Source: Clostridiales bacterium (lineage in GTDB: Bacteria; Bacillota_A; Clostridia; Lachnospirales; Bianqueaceae). Taken from it: a stretch of DNA of 23,343 nucleotides. This document shows, piece by piece, positions 20,338 to 23,343 of this stretch. The notes below the pieces were generated by a model. The model did no database searches. It was given only the letters and a program-made list of their open reading frames with translations, and was not told the origin of the DNA. The DNA lies in contig JAHZBS010000008.1 of NCBI GenBank assembly GCA_019423265.1, positions 1-23,343 on the forward strand, written 5' to 3'. Made by a program: the position numbers and the translations under genes. Each line of letters opens with the position of its first letter. Within the stretch, counting starts at the first letter, position 1.

Positions 20338-21483
20338 ATGGAAAAAATAAGACTTGGTATAATTGGTATGGGCAACATGGGCGGCGGACATTTCCAAAAT
20401 ATCATTGGAGGAAAATGCCCTTCTGTTGAAGTAACGTCTGTTTGCGACATCGATCCTAAAAAGATTGCGGATATTTCACCGAACGGCTCAATCAAGTGCT
20501 TTACCGATTACTCTGAGATGTTAGACAGCGGCGTTAGCGACGCTGTGTTGATCGCTGTCCCGCACTATGACCATCCTACTATTGCTATCCAATGCTTTAA
20601 GAGGGGGATTCACGTTCTTACCGAAAAGCCTGCGGGGGTGTACGCAAGGCAGGTGCGTGAAATGAACGAAATTGCCGAAAAGACGGGGGTAAAATTTGGT
20701 ATAATGTTCAACCTGCGCACAAATCCAATATATAAAAAGGCTCGTGAAATCGTGCAAAGCGGCAGCCTTGGAGAACCGAAGCGGCTTGTTTGGATCGTCA
20801 CAAATTGGTATCGCACACAGGCATATTATGATTCGGGAGACTGGCGAGCGACGTGGAACGGCGAGGGCGGCGGTGTGCTTTTGAACCAGGCGCCCCATAA
20901 TCTTGACCTGTGGCAGTGGATTTTTGGTATGCCCAAAAGAGTGCGGGCGTTTTGCAGTACAGGCAAATATCACAATATTGACGTTGAAGATGAAGCGACT
21001 ATTTACAGTGAGTACGAAAACGGCGCGACTGCGGTTTTCATTTCCACAACAGGAGAAGCTCCCGGGACGAATCGTCTTGAGGTATCGGGCGATCTCGGCA
21101 AAATAGTAGTTGAACAGGGAAAATTAAAATGGTGGAAATTGGCTGTTCCCGAACGCGAATTCTGCTTTGCTTCACCGGACGGATTTGTTTCTCCGGAGAC
21201 AGAATACGAAGAATTCACAGAGCCCGAATCCGACGGGCGCCCGCAAGTGGTTGAGGCGTTTGCGCAATCGATCCTTAACGGTACGGAAATGGTCGCCAAC
21301 GGTAGCGAAGGAATCAATTCTCTTTCAATATCAAATGCCGCGTACCTCTCATCATGGACCGGAGACTGGGCGTCTATACCCACGGATGAAGCTCTGTTTG
21401 AAAAATATCTTGTTGAACAGTGCAGAAAGGAAAAACTTTCCGGTAAACCATGCAATAATATTCCGACAGGCCTCAGCCTTTGA
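20338..21483 (+). CDS. Gfo/Idh/MocA family NAD(P)-dependent oxidoreductase
   Basis: A 381-residue sugar- or polyol-type dehydrogenase. The Rossmann motif GIIGMGNMGGGHF is at the start, the catalytic-region motif TEKPAG lies near residues 99-104, and the putative catalytic His in NQAPHNLDLW is in the C-terminal domain. An in-frame start at 20320 is upstream, but the ATG at 20338 has GGAGGGAG ideally placed and gives the usual N-terminus. It is followed after 59 bases by a second family member, and both are probably under the divergent AraC regulator. The substrate cannot be assigned, since the family covers inositols, glucose-fructose and many N-acetyl sugars. The base composition is more AT-rich than flanking genes. 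Confidence 0.93.
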   Translation: MEKIRLGIIGMGNMGGGHFQNIIGGKCPSVEVTSVCDIDPKKIADISPNGSIKCFTDYSEMLDSGVSDAVLIAVPHYDHPTIAIQCFKRGIHVLTEKPAGVYARQVREMNEIAEKTGVKFGIMFNLRTNPIYKKAREIVQSGSLGEPKRLVWIVTNWYRTQAYYDSGDWRATWNGEGGGVLLNQAPHNLDLWQWIFGMPKRVRAFCSTGKYHNIDVEDEATIYSEYENGATAVFISTTGEAPGTNRLEVSGDLGKIVVEQGKLKWWKLAVPEREFCFASPDGFVSPETEYEEFTEPESDGRPQVVEAFAQSILNGTEMVANGSEGINSLSISNAAYLSSWTGDWASIPTDEALFEKYLVEQCRKEKLSGKPCNNIPTGLSL

Positions 21484-21542
21484 ACGAAGGCGCGGGTGTA
21501 GTAACGCCTAACATAATCGATCATGAATGGAGGAAATACAAA

Positions 21543-22625
21543 ATGTCTGATAAAACCAGTGAAATGAAGTATGCCCCAAAGGGTAAGCCCGCTCCTGTCG
21601 TAAAAGTAGGAGAATTCTGCATAGCGGCGGTGTCATTAGAGCACGGTCATGTCTACGGTATGTGCGAAAGCCTTAAAGAAGCGGGAGCAAAGATAAAGTG
21701 GGTATATGATCCCGACTCGGAAAAGGTTAGAAACTTTCTCATAAGATTTCCTGAGGCTATGGCTGCAAGAAGCGAAGATGAAGTTCTTTTAGACCCCGAT
21801 GTTAAATTGGTGTGTTCGGCTGCGATCACAAGCGAAAGATGCGCTCTTGGTCTGCGCGTCATGGCCGCGGGAAAAGATTATTTTACTGATAAAGCCCCGC
21901 TTACCACCCTTGAGCAATTATCGGCAGCAAAAGATGCAGTCCGCAGTACAGGGCGAAAGTATATGGTTTACTACAGTGAACGTATTAACGTAGAGGCAGC
22001 GATTTTTGCGGGGCAACTTATCGAACAGGGAGCTATTGGCCGGCCTATACATATAGACAGCTTTGGCCCTCATAGAATAGGCGATCCCCAAGACAGACCT
22101 CAGTGGTTTTTTAAAAAAGAAAAGTACGGCGGTATATTATGCGACATAGGAAGCCATCAGATAGAGCAGTTTTTATATTTCTGCGGCGTCAAGAATGCCG
22201 AGGTAAAATACAGTCAGGTAGGAAATTACGCTCACTCTGACTATCCTGAACTGGAAGATTTTGGGGATGCAGTGCTTGTTGGCGATAATGGAGCGACCCT
22301 GCATTTTAGGGTAGACTGGTTTACACCTAAAGGTCTTTCAACATGGGGCGACGCTAGGACGTTCATTCTTGGAACAGACGGCTATATTGAACTGCGTAAA
22401 TATATTAATGTGGGTACAAATGACGGGACATCCGACCATGTGTTTTTGGTAAACGGCGACGGGGAACAGCATTTTTGTGTAACGGGAAAAGTCGGGTTCC
22501 CTTATTTCGGGCAGCTTATCCTTGACTGCATTAACCGCACTGAAAACGCTATGACACAGGCTCACGCCTTCAAGGCTGCGGAATTATGCATACAGGCACA
22601 GATGAAGGCGGTTGTTGTAAAATAG
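21543..22625 (+). CDS. Gfo/Idh/MocA family protein with divergent cofactor site
   Basis: A 360-residue second family member. The C-terminal domain is clear (CDIGSHQIEQFLYFCG with the His of the active-site region, and LGTDGYIELRKY). However, the usual glycine-rich GxGxxG near the start is replaced by AAVSLEHGHVYGM, and the EKP motif reads DKAP, retaining only the Lys. Some family subclasses carry this H-x-H form, so it may be active with altered cofactor binding. The ATG at 21543 lies 9 bases after GGAGG. A TTG-initiated longer frame from 21480 overlaps the previous gene and has no family-like residues. It is co-transcribed with the preceding oxidoreductase. Confidence 0.88.
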   Translation: MSDKTSEMKYAPKGKPAPVVKVGEFCIAAVSLEHGHVYGMCESLKEAGAKIKWVYDPDSEKVRNFLIRFPEAMAARSEDEVLLDPDVKLVCSAAITSERCALGLRVMAAGKDYFTDKAPLTTLEQLSAAKDAVRSTGRKYMVYYSERINVEAAIFAGQLIEQGAIGRPIHIDSFGPHRIGDPQDRPQWFFKKEKYGGILCDIGSHQIEQFLYFCGVKNAEVKYSQVGNYAHSDYPELEDFGDAVLVGDNGATLHFRVDWFTPKGLSTWGDARTFILGTDGYIELRKYINVGTNDGTSDHVFLVNGDGEQHFCVTGKVGFPYFGQLILDCINRTENAMTQAHAFKAAELCIQAQMKAVVVK

Positions 22626-22680
22626 TTTTAGAGATAAATTCTTACAGTAAGTAACGCTATATATAACGAGCTGGAGGGGA

Positions 22681-22709
22681 TTGCATTGCCCGAAATCCTA
22701 TGCTATACT
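22681..22709 (+). promoter_or_regulatory. Promoter of the MATE transporter gene
   Basis: TTGCAT (22681-22686), 17-base spacer, TATACT (22704-22709). A 6-bp inverted repeat CCTATG/CATAGG (22697-22702 and 22719-22724) surrounds the -10 box and may be an operator. The repeat's right arm adjoins the ribosome site. Confidence 0.77.
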
Positions 22710-22737
22710 ATATATTAACATAGGAAAGGATGGTTTC

Positions 22738-23343
22738 ATGGGAGAACAAAAGAGGCTGGCCAAAAGCGCCATGACAGACATGACGGAAGGCAATGCCTAT
22801 AAGCTGATTCTGCTATTCTCATTGCCGTTGCTTGTGGGCAATGTATTCCAACAGCTCTACAATATGGTGGACAGTATTGTCGTAGGAAATTTCATTGGGG
22901 ATAAGGCGCTTGCAGCGGTGGGGACCGGGTTTCCGGTTATTTTTATGCTCAGTTCGCTGTTTATGGGCGTGGGAGTCGGCGCCACCATCATGATATCCCA
23001 ATACTATGGCGCTAAAGACATGGACAAGGTCAATGACACGGTGGGAACCATATATACCGCAATGTTGATCGGGATCCTCCCGCTGTCCGTTATAGGAATT
23101 GTCGCAAGCGGTCCGCTGTTAACGCTGATGAAAGTTCCACATGACGGAACCTTTGCCATGGCGCGAACCTATATGATTGTGATTTTCGCGGGGATCATAG
23201 GGAATCTCGGTTTCAACATTAATGCAGGGATCTTGCAGGGGCTGGGGGACAGCAAAACATCCCTGCTCTTTCTAGCCATCGCAGCGTTGCTCAACACTGT
23301 GTTGGATTTGGTGTTTACTATTGTATTTCGCTGGGGAGTCTTT
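22738..23343 (+). CDS. MATE family efflux transporter, N-terminal part (partial)
   Basis: The first 202 residues of a multidrug and toxic compound extrusion transporter; the gene runs off the right edge. The sequence MTEGNAYKLILLFSLPLLVGNVFQQLYNMVDSIVVG and then ISQYYGAKD, NINAGILQGLGDSKTS and LNTVLDLVF are typical of the family. About five to six membrane segments are present in the visible part (roughly residues 20-45, 55-80, 95-115, 135-160, 165-195). The ATG follows AGGAAAGGA by 7 bases. It exports cationic drugs or other organic compounds using Na+ or H+, with the substrate unknown. Its GC content returns toward that of the left part of the window. Confidence 0.95.
   Translation, partial: MGEQKRLAKSAMTDMTEGNAYKLILLFSLPLLVGNVFQQLYNMVDSIVVGNFIGDKALAAVGTGFPVIFMLSSLFMGVGVGATIMISQYYGAKDMDKVNDTVGTIYTAMLIGILPLSVIGIVASGPLLTLMKVPHDGTFAMARTYMIVIFAGIIGNLGFNINAGILQGLGDSKTSLLFLAIAALLNTVLDLVFTIVFRWGVF

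Noticed and set aside
22626..22680. CTTAC/GTAAG dyad after the second oxidoreductase as a terminator
   Set aside because: Loop of one base and no following T tract; no terminator could be supported there.

Overview
The window looks like chromosomal DNA from a strictly anaerobic, moderately GC-rich Firmicute of class Clostridia, probably a gut Oscillospirales or Lachnospirales member. I infer this from the class III ribonucleotide reductase pair NrdD/NrdG, the iron-linked DUF2325/DUF3793/flavodoxin operon, a VTC/DUF4956/CotH cluster, strong AGGAGG-type ribosome sites and sigma-A promoters with 17-bp spacers. I cannot name a genus. No rRNA, tRNA, CRISPR array, insertion sequence or phage gene was seen.

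Left part (1-8795, plus strand). It opens with the 3' end of nrdD, followed by a short hairpin terminator and then nrdG. Next comes an OmpR-type response regulator overlapping its histidine kinase, closed by a very strong terminator. Then follow three tightly spaced genes: a VTC-fold polyphosphate polymerase-like protein, a DUF4956 membrane protein and a large membrane-anchored CotH-family kinase with Met/Gly-rich inserts. I regard this trio plus the two-component system as the most likely under-described system here: polyphosphate or phosphate chemistry joined to surface protein phosphorylation. After a terminator, a consensus promoter drives a DUF4003 protein and an M50-type intramembrane metalloprotease.

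Metal region (8796-13161, plus strand). A promoter with a perfect 24-bp palindrome at its start site drives DUF2325, DUF3793 and flavodoxin genes, an arrangement expected for iron limitation. A terminator follows. A perfect TTGACA-17-TATAAT promoter carrying a SmtB/CadC-type operator then drives a CadC-like sensor, a free-standing HMA-domain protein and a P1B-type ATPase that lacks its own HMA domain.

Minus-strand region (13167-20178). A MarR regulator with two operator copies bracketing its own promoter leads an operon for a heterodimeric ABC exporter with one degenerate ATP site. Upstream of it lies a PadR regulator overlapping a HAAS-like membrane protein gene. Then comes an AraC regulator divergent from two Gfo/Idh/MocA oxidoreductases (20338-22625, plus). 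The AraC/oxidoreductase block is visibly more AT-rich than its surroundings and may be acquired sugar or polyol metabolism. The window ends inside a MATE efflux transporter gene with its own promoter.
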